Shown piece after piece: positions 35,908-45,503 of a stretch of 64,000 nucleotides of DNA (position 1 is its first letter; each line of letters starts with the position of its first letter). This DNA is from Muribaculaceae bacterium (GTDB lineage: Bacteria > Bacteroidota > Bacteroidia > Bacteroidales > Muribaculaceae), in NCBI GenBank assembly GCA_022510385.1, contig JAFLTQ010000002.1, positions 62,001-126,000 on the forward strand, read 5' to 3'. The translations under genes were made by a program, and so were the position numbers. The notes under the pieces were generated by a model. It did not search any database. It was not told where the DNA came from and was given only the letters and a program-made list of their open reading frames with translations.

Positions 35908-37155
35908 TTATTTCACTATAAATTTTTCTCCGTTATGGAAATAAATTCCCGGAGAGTCAGGAGTTTTATGCCTCCTTCCTTGCAGATCATACCAATATGG
36001 GTCGGCAATCCTTCCTTCATCCATAATTTCTTCTATGCCGGCTCCGGAAGAAAAAGAGGCTATCGTCTTTAAGGCCGGGGTTGCTTTCCCATCTTTACTA
36101 TTAAACAATGGAGCATTATACCATCCGGTCAATCCCGCTCCGTAGGCATTATATTCAAGCCACCACCAGAAAAGCCCGTTGACATTCGGATGGCTTAAGA
36201 GTGTGTCGACCAATGCATGCGCGTAGGCATCCTGGCCGGCAAGCGTATATTCATACTCAACTTTCTCGGTTGTGCCCTGAACCTCATACTCATAAGGGAA
36301 ACCCGTTTCAACTATCATGATCGGTTTATCCGGAAATTCTCTTTCCACCACTGTCAAAGCATTATCCAATTTCGCCATAGTCCCATGGAAATAGGGATAA
36401 TAGCTAAGACCGATGATATCATAGTCGATATTCAAACTCTTCATCTGGCTATAGAAATTTTTCAATACATCGACCTGTGCAATTCTCTCTGTATGAATCA
36501 CTATCTGCGCTTCCTCACACACTTCCCTACACGCTCTTATTGCTGCATCAAGAAAATCGCCGAATCTTTTCCATGCTTTGCTATTGTTCTGACCGTAATA
36601 GGCCTTATCGGAACTATCAGCCCACAACATCCCATAACTTATCTCATTCCCCGGTTGTATGAATTTGGGAGTGATACCATTTTCCTTTAGCGTCACAAGA
36701 GAATTCTTGGTATAATTGTAGATAGAATCTGCAAGCACTTCATCCGAGAGACCTTTCCAGGCATCGGGAATATATTGTTTTCCAGGATCTGCCCATGTGT
36801 CGGAATAATGGAAATCAAGCATTAGATCGAATCCGTTTGAAATGATATCTTTACATAATGGAATTATATACGGGAGATCCTGACAGACGTTACTGTCATC
36901 CTCTTTTTGTCCCTTGTTGTTATATGTGTATCCGTCCGGATTGACAAAAAGCCTAACTCTCATAGCATTCATCCCTATCTCGTGTAGATATGGTAAGAGA
37001 TCTATATTATTCCCATTTTGATCTTTATATTGTGAACCGGCTTTCTGATAAGTTGGATACATTGATATATCCCCTCCGGAATATCTCACCATTTCTGCGC
37101 TTGCATCAACAAAAAGAAAAATGACAATCGTAAGAAGAATATGCTTTATTTTCAT
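35908..37155 (-). CDS. GH53 arabinogalactan endo-beta-1,4-galactanase
   Basis: A 415-residue secreted enzyme (signal peptide to about residue 20) that cuts beta-1,4-galactan, the side chain of pectin. GH53 marks are SGGDISMYPTYQKAG (about 26-40), MRVRLFVNPDGY, the acid/base E171 in QPGNEISYG and the nucleophile E283 in VETGFPY. The last 25 residues (YDLQGRRHKTPDSPGIYF... ending FIVK) resemble the C-terminal sorting tails of type IX secretion cargo, so cell-surface delivery is likely. It is downstream of rpe on the same strand. Confidence 0.92.
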   Translation of the reverse strand: MKIKHILLTIVIFLFVDASAEMVRYSGGDISMYPTYQKAGSQYKDQNGNNIDLLPYLHEIGMNAMRVRLFVNPDGYTYNNKGQKEDDSNVCQDLPYIIPLCKDIISNGFDLMLDFHYSDTWADPGKQYIPDAWKGLSDEVLADSIYNYTKNSLVTLKENGITPKFIQPGNEISYGMLWADSSDKAYYGQNNSKAWKRFGDFLDAAIRACREVCEEAQIVIHTERIAQVDVLKNFYSQMKSLNIDYDIIGLSYYPYFHGTMAKLDNALTVVEREFPDKPIMIVETGFPYEYEVQGTTEKVEYEYTLAGQDAYAHALVDTLLSHPNVNGLFWWWLEYNAYGAGLTGWYNAPLFNSKDGKATPALKTIASFSSGAGIEEIMDEGRIADPYWYDLQGRRHKTPDSPGIYFHNGEKFIVK

Positions 37156-37222
37156 AATATCTAAGAGTATTAAGGTTATTTCTGTTGAATTATCTGCTAA
37201 AACAATAAGTTTGACAATTTCT

Positions 37223-37867
37223 TTATAATGACTTTAGAATATCTATTCTTTCTTTAGGATTATCCGAATTGAAGACAAAGCTCCCGGCCACCAGAATATC
37301 AGCACCCGCTTCTGCAAGGAGTTTTCCGGTGGTTTCATTTACTCCCCCATCGATTTCAATGAATGCTTTTGAACCGCTTTTACTTCTTAATTCCTTTAGC
37401 TCTCTGACTTTTTTCAACGTATTCATTATGAAAGGCTGGCCTCCGAAGCCCGGATTGACAGACATGAGTAAGACAAGATCCAACTCTGAAATTATATCAA
37501 CAAGCATACTCACAGGCGTGGCCGGATTTAATGTCACCCCTGCCTTCATTCCGGCTTGATGAATTGAATAGACTGTTCTATCAAGATGACGGCAAGCCTC
37601 TACATGGACATTCATGAATTCTGCTCCTATATCCCTTACGCGGTTCACCCATTTCTGAGGTTCAACTGTCATAAGATGCACATCAAGCGGTTTCTCACTT
37701 ATCCGGCTTACTGCTTCCATCACCGGGAAACCGAATGAAATGTTAGGCACATACACGCCATCCATCACGTCAAGATGCAGATAATCCGCTTCCGAAGAAT
37801 TAATTTTGGCTATTTCTTTTGAAAGATTGCTAAAATCGGCTGCTAATAGTGAGGGGGAGACTTTCAT
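37223..37867 (-). CDS. rpe: Ribulose-phosphate 3-epimerase
   Basis: Rpe, 214 residues, interconverts ribulose-5-phosphate and xylulose-5-phosphate in the pentose phosphate pathway. The TIM-barrel signatures are present: VSPSLLAADFSNL (2-14), HLDVMDGVYVPNISFG (about 32-47), DVHLM, SVNPGFGGQPF (about 135-145) and EIDGGVN with the catalytic aspartate. It lies 8 bases downstream of the DedA gene, so the two are co-transcribed. Confidence 0.97.
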   Translation of the reverse strand: MKVSPSLLAADFSNLSKEIAKINSSEADYLHLDVMDGVYVPNISFGFPVMEAVSRISEKPLDVHLMTVEPQKWVNRVRDIGAEFMNVHVEACRHLDRTVYSIHQAGMKAGVTLNPATPVSMLVDIISELDLVLLMSVNPGFGGQPFIMNTLKKVRELKELRSKSGSKAFIEIDGGVNETTGKLLAEAGADILVAGSFVFNSDNPKERIDILKSL

Positions 37868-37875
37868 TTTTCAGA

Positions 37876-38571
37876 TTATGATTTAAACGGTATACTCTTA
37901 TCTTTACTTCCGTTGTCTTTGCGGAAGAAATTAACAACTATAAAAATCAGACAGACTCCTGCAAGGGCATACCCGGCCCATGTGAGATATCGGTTGTATT
38001 GCTCCACTTTCTCAAACAATTGCTCAGGGGAAACTGTCTCTGAAAGCCAAAATCCAAGAGCGCCCAAAATACTGTTCCATAGGAATGCCCCTAAAAATGT
38101 GAAGATTGCAAATTGCCATATATTCATACGTGCAATTCCTGCAGGAATGGAAATCAATTGACGTATGGCAGGAATCAGCCTACCGATAAAGGTTGATATA
38201 GCTCCGTGGCGGTCGAAATAAGCCTCTGCCTTTTCTACTTTACTCTTATTTATAAGAAGTATATGACCCAACTTACTGTCAGCAAAAGCATAAACCACCG
38301 GACGTCCTATCCATAAGGCAAGATAATAGTTGATAAAGGCCCCTACCATTGCTCCAAGCGTCGCGACTAAGACCACGGCAAACACATTCATGCCTGCTCC
38401 GGCTCCTGCATTGCTACAAGCCAGATAGGCTGCCGGCGGAACCACAACCTCTGAGGGAAATGGGATGAAGGAACTTTCTATCACCATAAACACAAAGACA
38501 AAGGTATAGTTGGCATTGTCAACAAACCATTGGAAGAACTCCGCGGCATCAAATATTGCTAATGGAATCAT
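37876..38571 (-). CDS. DedA family membrane protein
   Basis: A 231-residue inner-membrane protein of the DedA/SNARE-associated family, whose members act in phospholipid or undecaprenyl-phosphate movement. Characteristic segments are FIPFPSEVVVPPAAYLA (about 36-52), GRPVVYAFADSKLGHI and FIGRLIPAIRQLISIPAGIARM (about 128-149), with the conserved arginines of the family. About five hydrophobic stretches are present. It belongs to a run of four minus-strand genes with a UDG-like gene upstream and rpe downstream. Confidence 0.92.
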   Translation of the reverse strand: MIPLAIFDAAEFFQWFVDNANYTFVFVFMVIESSFIPFPSEVVVPPAAYLACSNAGAGAGMNVFAVVLVATLGAMVGAFINYYLALWIGRPVVYAFADSKLGHILLINKSKVEKAEAYFDRHGAISTFIGRLIPAIRQLISIPAGIARMNIWQFAIFTFLGAFLWNSILGALGFWLSETVSPEQLFEKVEQYNRYLTWAGYALAGVCLIFIVVNFFRKDNGSKDKSIPFKS

Positions 38572-38600
38572 TCTGAATTTCTTTCTTAATAGCGTAAAAT

Positions 38601-39212
38601 CTAATCCTTATACTCTCCTACAATCCCCGTAGACTTAAACATTTTTCTATAATATTCAGCCTTCTTTTCTAACTTCATAGGATACGCTCTTGAGGTGGAG
38701 GGCATACGCCAGTGCCGGAATTTTTTATCACTCCCATCCGGCATCTTTATACTACAATCCACATACTCTCCAACTTTCGGTAAATCTGTATTGGTGATAC
38801 CTGAAATAACGGAAGCTGCCTTTTCTCCGGTGGTCACAAAGTCATGACATAAGGGTATCCTTACAAATAGCTCGGGAAGATCTACTCTCTTCACTATTTC
38901 TAAAAACTTGTCGGAGGCATTATCTTTTGTTCTGACTGCCTGAATCACTGTCTCCCCTACTCCCACATGAAGTTGTCTGAGCATCTCTTGAATCCCCTCT
39001 TTATCTATCCTTTTGTTCTCCTTTTCATAAAATTTATCTTTTTCATGATAGAATATCAAACCGAAGATCCTCCACATATCGTTATAAAAATTCGGATAAA
39101 AGAAATCCATGCTCCATTTGTCGGGTTTCGGTGGGAACGTCCCGCAAAGAATCACCTTCGTACCATCAGGCAAAAAGGGTTGAAACGGATGATTCTCTAT
39201 TTTAGGATTCAT
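38601..39212 (-). CDS. Uracil-DNA glycosylase superfamily protein
   Basis: A 203-residue protein with the UDG fold pattern. The N-terminal VILCGTFPPKPDKW (about 20-33) corresponds to the G.xP active-site loop, and MPSTSRAYP (about 169-177) to the C-terminal DNA-contact loop, which contains the P-S-T-S sequence also found in MUG-like enzymes. It probably removes deaminated or damaged bases; the specificity is not clear because the catalytic loop is not a classical UNG or MUG motif. It is the first gene of the run leading to DedA and rpe. Confidence 0.78.
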   Translation of the reverse strand: MNPKIENHPFQPFLPDGTKVILCGTFPPKPDKWSMDFFYPNFYNDMWRIFGLIFYHEKDKFYEKENKRIDKEGIQEMLRQLHVGVGETVIQAVRTKDNASDKFLEIVKRVDLPELFVRIPLCHDFVTTGEKAASVISGITNTDLPKVGEYVDCSIKMPDGSDKKFRHWRMPSTSRAYPMKLEKKAEYYRKMFKSTGIVGEYKD

Positions 39213-39356
39213 TGATTGTTTTTGGTTGCCGGACCTTTTACCGCCTTTTTATTATGTAACAATTGCTTATGGTAAGAGAGTTATCTTATCTGATATCAAA
39301 GAAAGGGTTCCCTTCTCTTTCTTCGGCAAATTTACATAAATTATGTCAAAATAAAG

Positions 39357-39364
39357 TATATTTG
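39357..39364 (+). promoter_or_regulatory. Probable -7 box of the glycosyltransferase gene
   Basis: TATATTTG is a full -7 match 29 bases before the start codon. The -33 position is weak. Confidence 0.38.
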
Positions 39365-39393
39365 CAGTATCCCGAGAAAGTGATTAAATAAAA

Positions 39394-40344
39394 ATGGGAA
39401 AACCGTTAATAAGCATAATAGTACCGGTCTATAACGTGGAGCCTTATCTGGCTCCCTGTCTCGATAGCATTCTCTCCCAAAGCTATAAGCAATTGGAAGT
39501 GATAGTTATTAATGACGGTTCATCTGATTTTTCATTAAAAATTGCTGAAAGTTATGCGGAAAAAGATAATAGGATAAATGTTTATTCCTATGAAAATGAA
39601 GGACTCGCGGAAGCTCGTAACAGAGGTATAGAACATGCAACCGGAGATCTCTTTGTTTTTGTTGATTCTGATGATCTTTTATTGCCTAATGCTGTTGAAA
39701 TCCTCTGTTCCTTTTTATTGGAGAAAGAGGCTGACTTGGTGGTGGGTGATTTCATAAGGGGTAAGGTATATACTGAAATCAAGCCACCCGTCTCTATTAA
39801 ATCAAAAACATTCAACCATAAAGAGGCAATTGCCGACGTCTTATACCAAAAATATCTTCGTCCATCTTTCTGCGGGGCTATTTTCCGAAGGAAATTGTTT
39901 GATTCCCTTCGTTTCGAAAAGGGTATTTTGTATGAGGATTTGAATCTTTTTTATCGCGTTTTCGATGAATGTCATAAAATTGTCAAGATCGACTACCCTG
40001 TCTATTTTTATCGTATCACTGAAAGCAGCATACTGAATAGTTGGAAACCTCAAAGGCTCGATGTCTTGAAAGTGACCGAGAATATCGAGAATTATATCGC
40101 CGAAAAATATCCCGATATTCTTCCGGCCGCCAAAGACAGAAGATTGAGCGCAAATTTCAATATGTTTGCTCTCTGTGAAATCAACAATGACAAAGAGAAT
40201 GCAGACCGTTGTTGGAAACTTATAAAGAAAAACCGTAAGGAATCTTTATTGAACCCTAAAGTGAGGTTTAAAAACAAATCCGGTATTATTCTCTCATATT
40301 TCGGGAAAAACGTTTTCAAATTTTTCAGCCGCATTGTCTATTAA
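39394..40344 (+). CDS. Glycosyltransferase family 2
   Basis: A 316-residue GT-A fold transferase. The start ISIIVPVYNVEPYLAPCLDSIL (about 6-27), VINDGSSDFS (about 38-47), GLAEARNRGIEHA and FVDSDD (about 89-94, the DxD metal site) are standard GT2 elements. RPSFCGAIFRRKLFD and YEDLNLFYR follow, as in the WaaE/EpsJ-like group that builds capsule or lipopolysaccharide sugars. It is cytoplasmic or membrane-bound. It is not inside a polysaccharide locus, so the acceptor is unknown. Confidence 0.92.
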   Translation: MGKPLISIIVPVYNVEPYLAPCLDSILSQSYKQLEVIVINDGSSDFSLKIAESYAEKDNRINVYSYENEGLAEARNRGIEHATGDLFVFVDSDDLLLPNAVEILCSFLLEKEADLVVGDFIRGKVYTEIKPPVSIKSKTFNHKEAIADVLYQKYLRPSFCGAIFRRKLFDSLRFEKGILYEDLNLFYRVFDECHKIVKIDYPVYFYRITESSILNSWKPQRLDVLKVTENIENYIAEKYPDILPAAKDRRLSANFNMFALCEINNDKENADRCWKLIKKNRKESLLNPKVRFKNKSGIILSYFGKNVFKFFSRIVY

Positions 40345-40380
40345 AGTCATTTTTCTTCAAATCTCTCTCTTCTTTTTGTA

Positions 40381-40411
40381 TTTGTTAAAATCATATTTTT
40401 GCTTACCTTTG
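40381..40411 (+). promoter_or_regulatory. relA promoter
   Basis: TTTG (40381-40384), exactly 19 bases, then TACCTTTG (40404-40411): a complete consensus match. It shows that the translation start must be the ATG at 40444 rather than the TTG at 40399 that lies inside the promoter. Confidence 0.85.
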
Positions 40412-40443
40412 TAGAGATAAGGCAACCCTTGAATTCCCGGCTT

Positions 40444-42648
40444 ATGAATGATTTAAAAAAAGACCGGCTCAAATATTTTGAAAGAAGAGAATATTTTAGA
40501 ACCGCAAATCAACTTAAATCGTTGATTTCAGGTTTATTTCCCAAAGAAGAGGTAGTGCGCTTCATGACATTCGCACGTCAGAATCTTTTGAAGTCTGAGA
40601 ACGCCCATAATGACAATAATATTTCTGAAGCCCTTCTGACCCTCCACACTGCAGCTTTATTCGCAGAGGCCGTCGAGCCTGATAAAAATATTCTGACCGC
40701 TATCGGTCTTTATCCTTTCCTGAAAGAGGGACTCACTGATATTATTTCCGTTAAAAAGGAATGGGGGGAAGACATTGCGGGAATTCTTACCGGTCTTGAG
40801 GCTGTCGACAGATTCTCGAATAAAAATAATGTCGTAAATCAAGATAATTTCAGAGGTCTTCTTTTGGCTCTCGCCGATGACATAAGGGTCATTATAATCA
40901 TGATTGTGAGAAATCTGGCTCTTATGAGAATGATTAATAACCATCCGGATCAAGCTTGGGTCAAAGATGTGGCTTTCGAAGCTAATTTCCTTTACGCACA
41001 GTTGGCTCACCGACTCGGACTCTATAAAATTAAGAGCGAGCTTGAAGACCTCTCAATGAAATATACCAACCGAGAGATCTACAGCCAGATAGCTAAAAAG
41101 CTTAATGCCACAAAGCGTGAGCGAGAAGCTTATATAAAGTCGTTTATCGACCCTGTCAAAGAAAAACTTGAGAAAGCGGGACTTAATTTTGAAATCAAAG
41201 GGCGCACTAAATCAATTGCCTCTATTTGGGCAAAAATGAAAAAACAGAAAGTCGATCTTCCCGGCATCTACGACCTTTTTGCTATCCGTGTAATCTTAGA
41301 CTCTCCTTTAGAAAAGGAAAAGAGCGACTGTTGGCTCGCTTATTCTATCCTGACTGATATGTACACGGCCAATCCGGCTCGTATGAGAGACTGGATCACA
41401 ATTCCTAAAAGTAACGGATACGAGAGCCTCCATGCCACTGTCATGGGCCCCTCTTCAAAATGGGTTGAAGTGCAATTCCGAACCAAAAGAATGGACCTCG
41501 TTGCTGAAAAAGGTCTTGCCGCTCATTGGAGATACAAAGGTGTGAAAAGTGATTCCACCGACCAATGGATGAACAATATCCGGGATATCCTTGAATCGGC
41601 CGAATCAGGACCTATGCAGCTGATGAAAGACATCAAAAAGGATGTCTACGGAAATGAGGTATTCGCTTTCACTCCAAAGGGTGACCTGTTCCGACTTCCT
41701 GACGGAGCCACTGTCTTGGATTTTGCTTTCCTGATTCATTCTAATGTGGGATCGCATTGCAACGGTGCTATTGTAAACGGCCAACATCGCAGAATTAATC
41801 ATCGCATAGCGAATGGCGACACTGTTGAGATTTTGACTTCATCCACCCAGTCTCCCAAGAAAGATTGGCTTAATATCGTTGTCTCTTCAAAGGCCAGAAA
41901 TAAAATCAAACAGTCGCTTAATGAGGAGATTATTAGAAAAGCCGAACTCGGGAAAGAACTCTTGAACCGACGCATCAAGAATCGTAAAATTGAAATCGAG
42001 GAGGCTGCGTTGCTGAAATTTGTAGCCAAATCAGGCTATAAGCATGCCAATGATTTCTTTGCCGACCTTGCCGATGGAAAAATCGACCCGGGTAAATTCT
42101 TGGCCAATTTCTTGGAGGAAACAAAGCCAAAGACTGAATCAGTGAAAGTATCGGCCGACAATTTCCAATTCCAGGATAATTCCAATAACGAAGATGAAGG
42201 CGAAATACTAAAAATCGGGGAGAAAAATATCGCAGGTCTTAGTTATAAATTTGCACGTTGCTGCAATCCGATTTATGGCGATGACGTCTTTGGTTTCATT
42301 TCTTCCGACGGATCAGTAAAAATACATCGCAAGAATTGTCCCAACGCTCTCCATATCAGAGAGAGATATCCATATAGAGTCATTAAAGCAACTTGGAGCG
42401 GAATCACCGGCGACATGCTTCCGGCTTCTCTTAAAATCACCGGTAAAGACGACATCGGAATTGTTGCCAACATCACTTCCGTCATATCAAAAGAGGCCGG
42501 AGTGAATCTTAGAAACATTTCAGTCGACAGCAATGATGGAGTTTTTCAAGGCATTCTGGTAGTGGCTGTTTCGGATTCTAAGAAACTTGCCGATCTTATT
42601 AAAAAGATTTCAACAGTAAAGGGTGTAAAAAATATTCAACGGTTATGA
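40444..42648 (+). CDS. relA: Long RelA/SpoT homolog, synthetase type
   Basis: A 734-residue (p)ppGpp enzyme. The N-terminal HD domain is degenerate: the usual LLHDxxED reads GLYPFLKEG, and the KLADRLHNMRT helix reads MIVRNLALMRM, so hydrolysis is not expected. The synthetase domain is intact, with GRTKSIASIWAKM, IYDLFAIRVI, TIPKSNGYESLHA and EVQFRTKRMD. TGS (EVFAFTPKGDLFRLPDGAT), a zinc-finger region (ARCCNPIYGDDVFGFI with HRKNC) and a C-terminal ACT domain follow. This is the RelA arrangement: stringent-response alarmone synthesis on starved ribosomes. A separate SpoT-type hydrolase should exist elsewhere. The start is fixed by the promoter. It overlaps the next gene in ATGA. Confidence 0.92.
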   Translation: MNDLKKDRLKYFERREYFRTANQLKSLISGLFPKEEVVRFMTFARQNLLKSENAHNDNNISEALLTLHTAALFAEAVEPDKNILTAIGLYPFLKEGLTDIISVKKEWGEDIAGILTGLEAVDRFSNKNNVVNQDNFRGLLLALADDIRVIIIMIVRNLALMRMINNHPDQAWVKDVAFEANFLYAQLAHRLGLYKIKSELEDLSMKYTNREIYSQIAKKLNATKREREAYIKSFIDPVKEKLEKAGLNFEIKGRTKSIASIWAKMKKQKVDLPGIYDLFAIRVILDSPLEKEKSDCWLAYSILTDMYTANPARMRDWITIPKSNGYESLHATVMGPSSKWVEVQFRTKRMDLVAEKGLAAHWRYKGVKSDSTDQWMNNIRDILESAESGPMQLMKDIKKDVYGNEVFAFTPKGDLFRLPDGATVLDFAFLIHSNVGSHCNGAIVNGQHRRINHRIANGDTVEILTSSTQSPKKDWLNIVVSSKARNKIKQSLNEEIIRKAELGKELLNRRIKNRKIEIEEAALLKFVAKSGYKHANDFFADLADGKIDPGKFLANFLEETKPKTESVKVSADNFQFQDNSNNEDEGEILKIGEKNIAGLSYKFARCCNPIYGDDVFGFISSDGSVKIHRKNCPNALHIRERYPYRVIKATWSGITGDMLPASLKITGKDDIGIVANITSVISKEAGVNLRNISVDSNDGVFQGILVVAVSDSKKLADLIKKISTVKGVKNIQRL

Positions 42649-43367
42649 AAAATTTTCTTCTATTGTTAACTCTCTCTTCCCTACTCTTGGCAAGTTGTGT
42701 AAAAATAAAGAAAAGTGATGCCGAATATGAAAGAGAGCAATGGATTGAAAGTTTCGCTGATTCAATAGCCTTCTTTAAAGAAAAGGCTCAACATTTGGAA
42801 GAGGAGCTTGACAAAATAAACGGGAAGATTTCCTCTCAGCTGGACAATTATGAAAAAGTAAATAATCCACGCGAAGTGACCGGCTATTATCTCCTAAAAG
42901 GATGGCAATCAAAACTCCCTCTTACTTCCACCGGGATATATGCAAGAATTAATGAGAACGAGAAACTCGAACTTCTGGCCACTCTTTCCGGAGCCGTTTT
43001 CAATCAAATTGCAGTGGGGCATGGGGTTGAAAGAATAGAATCGGATGTCGTCCCCCACGACCAAGCTTTCAATTATCGACATGAAACATATAACACGGTA
43101 TATTTTTCCGGACCAAAAGCTGATTCAATCGCCGAGTATATTTCTAATCATCATGACGATAAAATCCAATTGCAATATGTCAACGGCTCAAGTAGAAAAG
43201 ATGTCCCGATTCCCGAAAACCAACGGCAAATGATTCATGCCACCTGGGAACTTTATTCCTTGCAGTTGAAATCTCATGAACTACAGAAAGAATATTGGCT
43301 TTGCAATAAAAAAATTGAGGCTTTCAGAAGAATTTTGGAATCTCAACAAAACATTGAAAAGAATTAA
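42645..43367 (+). CDS. Lipoprotein, unknown
   Basis: A 240-residue protein with signal MKNFLLLLTLSSLL and lipobox LASC at residue 18. An acidic/basic helical stretch (about 22-70, possible coiled coil: DSIAFFKEKAQHLEEELDKI) precedes a mixed domain, and the C-terminus is again helical. No family is recognised. Translational coupling to relA (4-base overlap) suggests joint expression, not a shared function. Confidence 0.72.
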   Translation: MKNFLLLLTLSSLLLASCVKIKKSDAEYEREQWIESFADSIAFFKEKAQHLEEELDKINGKISSQLDNYEKVNNPREVTGYYLLKGWQSKLPLTSTGIYARINENEKLELLATLSGAVFNQIAVGHGVERIESDVVPHDQAFNYRHETYNTVYFSGPKADSIAEYISNHHDDKIQLQYVNGSSRKDVPIPENQRQMIHATWELYSLQLKSHELQKEYWLCNKKIEAFRRILESQQNIEKN

Positions 43368-43388
43368 TAAACTTTAATAACAAAAACC

Positions 43389-44909
43389 ATGCAACTCACA
43401 GTTAAAGACATTGAAGCACTCAAACTTAAAGGTAAGACAGAGGCTCAACTCAATGATGAGATCAAAATGCTTAAAGATGGCTTCCCGTTCTTGAAAATAG
43501 AGGCTGCCGCAACCCCGGGCCATGGGATATTCGTCTTGGATGAAAAGATGGAAAATCAGGCAATGGATATTTGGAATCAATTCCTTGCTTCCGGTTCTAA
43601 AGTCTTGAAAATGGTTCCCGCAAGCGGTGCTGCTTCACGTATGTTTAAAGACCTTTTCTCTTTTATAAATGGGAAAGATGAGAAACCTTCCAACGATTTT
43701 ATGAAGAAATTCTTCAAGGAAATCGAAAAATTTGCCTTTTTCAATAAGCTTAATGAAATGTGTATCAAGCTTTATGGTAAAAGCATTGATTCATTGATGA
43801 AAGAGGAACGCTATAAGGATATCGTTAAGGCTTTGATTGAAAAAGAGGGCCTTAACTACGGACAGTTGCCGAAAGCTCTTCTAAGTTTCCATAAGTATCT
43901 TGGCGAAGCCCGCACGTCAATTGAAGAACACCTCGCTGAAGGGGCTCAATATGCTGCCGGGAAAGATGGTAAAGTAAAGGTTCACTTTACGGTCAGCGAA
44001 GACCATATCCCTCTTGTGAATCTTAAATTTGAAGAGGCAAAAGGGAAACTTGAACACAAGTATGGGGTAGAATATATTCTCTCCACAAGTATTCAAAAAC
44101 CGTCAACAGATACCGTCGCAGCAAATATGGACGGCTCTCCCTATCGCGAAAAAGAGGCCTTATTCTTCCGCCCCGGAGGTCATGGAGCGCTCATTGAAAA
44201 TCTGAATGATCTCGATGGTGACGTGATCTTCATCAAGAATATAGATAATGTTGTGCCTGATTCAAAAAGAGAAGACACTGTCAAATATAAGAAGATTATA
44301 GGAGGTGTGCTCGTTGGGCTCAAACAAAAGGCTGATGAATATTGCAAGATCCTTTCAAAGGGAACTCCCGACGATGAGAAATTAAATGAAATGCTTGATT
44401 TCCTGCATAAGAATCTTTGCATTTCTCACGACGGCACGGAAAAGATGTCATCACAAGAAAAAGCTGATTTCATTTATAAAAAACTCAATCGACCTTTCCG
44501 CGTTTGCGGCATGGTGCGCAATGAAGGAGAACCCGGAGGCGGACCGTTCCTCGCTTATAATCCGGATGGTACTGTTTCTCCTCAGATCCTTGAATCCACC
44601 CAGATTGATCCTAAGAATAAGGAGGCTCAAAAAATGATGAAGGAGGCAACTCATTTTAATCCCGTTGATCTGGTAGTGAGCACCCGCTCATGGGATGGTA
44701 AAAAATTCGACCTTCCTAAATATGTCGACAAAGCCACCGGATTCATTTCTATCAAGAGCCGTGAAGGCGTGGAGATTAAGGCTCTGGAATTACCGGGACT
44801 TTGGAACGGGGCAATGAGCGATTGGAACACTATCCTTGTGGAAGTGCCCCTGTCAACTTTCAATCCGGTGAAAACAGTCAACGACCTTTTGCGTGAGGCT
44901 CATCAATGA
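43389..44909 (+). CDS. DUF4301 family protein
   Basis: A 506-residue cytoplasmic protein matching the DUF4301 pattern, a family largely confined to Bacteroidetes and of unknown function. Features are MVPASGAASRMFKDL (about 75-89), LPKALLSFHKYLGEARTSIEEH, FFRPGGHGALIENLNDLDGDVIFIKNIDNV (a nucleotidyltransferase-like segment), GMVRNEGEPGGGPF and the ending PLSTFNPVKTVNDLLR. The MVPASG.ASRM and GGHGALIENL motifs recall sugar-nucleotide transferases, but that is only resemblance. It overlaps the next gene by 4 bases. Confidence 0.88.
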   Translation: MQLTVKDIEALKLKGKTEAQLNDEIKMLKDGFPFLKIEAAATPGHGIFVLDEKMENQAMDIWNQFLASGSKVLKMVPASGAASRMFKDLFSFINGKDEKPSNDFMKKFFKEIEKFAFFNKLNEMCIKLYGKSIDSLMKEERYKDIVKALIEKEGLNYGQLPKALLSFHKYLGEARTSIEEHLAEGAQYAAGKDGKVKVHFTVSEDHIPLVNLKFEEAKGKLEHKYGVEYILSTSIQKPSTDTVAANMDGSPYREKEALFFRPGGHGALIENLNDLDGDVIFIKNIDNVVPDSKREDTVKYKKIIGGVLVGLKQKADEYCKILSKGTPDDEKLNEMLDFLHKNLCISHDGTEKMSSQEKADFIYKKLNRPFRVCGMVRNEGEPGGGPFLAYNPDGTVSPQILESTQIDPKNKEAQKMMKEATHFNPVDLVVSTRSWDGKKFDLPKYVDKATGFISIKSREGVEIKALELPGLWNGAMSDWNTILVEVPLSTFNPVKTVNDLLREAHQ

Positions 44910-45388
44910 AAAAGAGAATCCTTTTTGTCTGCCTCGGAAATATTTGTCGGTCACCGGCTGCCGAAGGCATAATGCAAAAATTCATAGATGAAAAGGGTCT
45001 GACTGATTCTTTTGAATTGGGTTCTGCAGGTCTTTATGGCGGACACGCCGGTGAATTGCCCGACCATCGGATGAGAGTGCATGCAGCTAAAAGAGGCTAC
45101 GAGCTTATCCACAGGAGTCGTCCTTTTAAAACCATTGATTTCGATAATTACGATATCATAGTGGCTATGGATGATAGTAATTATCATAGACTTACGAGCC
45201 TCGCTCCCACTCTTGAAGACCAAAAGAAAGTTGTCAGGATGATTGATTACGTAAAAGGATTTCCTCAATATCACTCTGTGCCGGATCCTTATTATGAAGG
45301 TGCCGAAGGTTTTGAAATCGTTTTAGATCTTCTTGAAGATGGTTGTCGCAATATGTTAGAACACCTTAGTGAGGAGTCCCAAATGTAA
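44906..45388 (+). CDS. Low-molecular-weight protein tyrosine phosphatase
   Basis: A 160-residue phosphatase. The catalytic loop CLGNICRSP begins at C9, with R15, and the acid/base aspartate lies in VPDPYY near residue 122. This class dephosphorylates tyrosine kinases of capsule synthesis, arsenate, or other proteins; no partner kinase is in the window. Its start overlaps the end of the DUF4301 gene, which makes a relA-lipoprotein-DUF4301-phosphatase operon likely. Confidence 0.95.
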   Translation: MKKRILFVCLGNICRSPAAEGIMQKFIDEKGLTDSFELGSAGLYGGHAGELPDHRMRVHAAKRGYELIHRSRPFKTIDFDNYDIIVAMDDSNYHRLTSLAPTLEDQKKVVRMIDYVKGFPQYHSVPDPYYEGAEGFEIVLDLLEDGCRNMLEHLSEESQM

Positions 45389-45425
45389 AAATAAGCCTTA
45401 TTATTTCTACATTTTTATATGTTTT

Positions 45426-45457
45426 GAACCCCGAAAGTCAGACAACTTTCGGGGTTC
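45426..45457. terminator. Stem-loop between convergent operons
   Basis: A perfect 13-base-pair stem (45426-45438 with 45445-45457) and six-base loop separate the phosphatase gene from the end of the fimbrial operon. Neither side has a good T-run, so it may terminate weakly in both directions. Confidence 0.65.
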
Positions 45458-45503
45458 AGTTCATTGAAACGATACACTCTTGTGTATTATTTCTCCATAA
45501 GAA

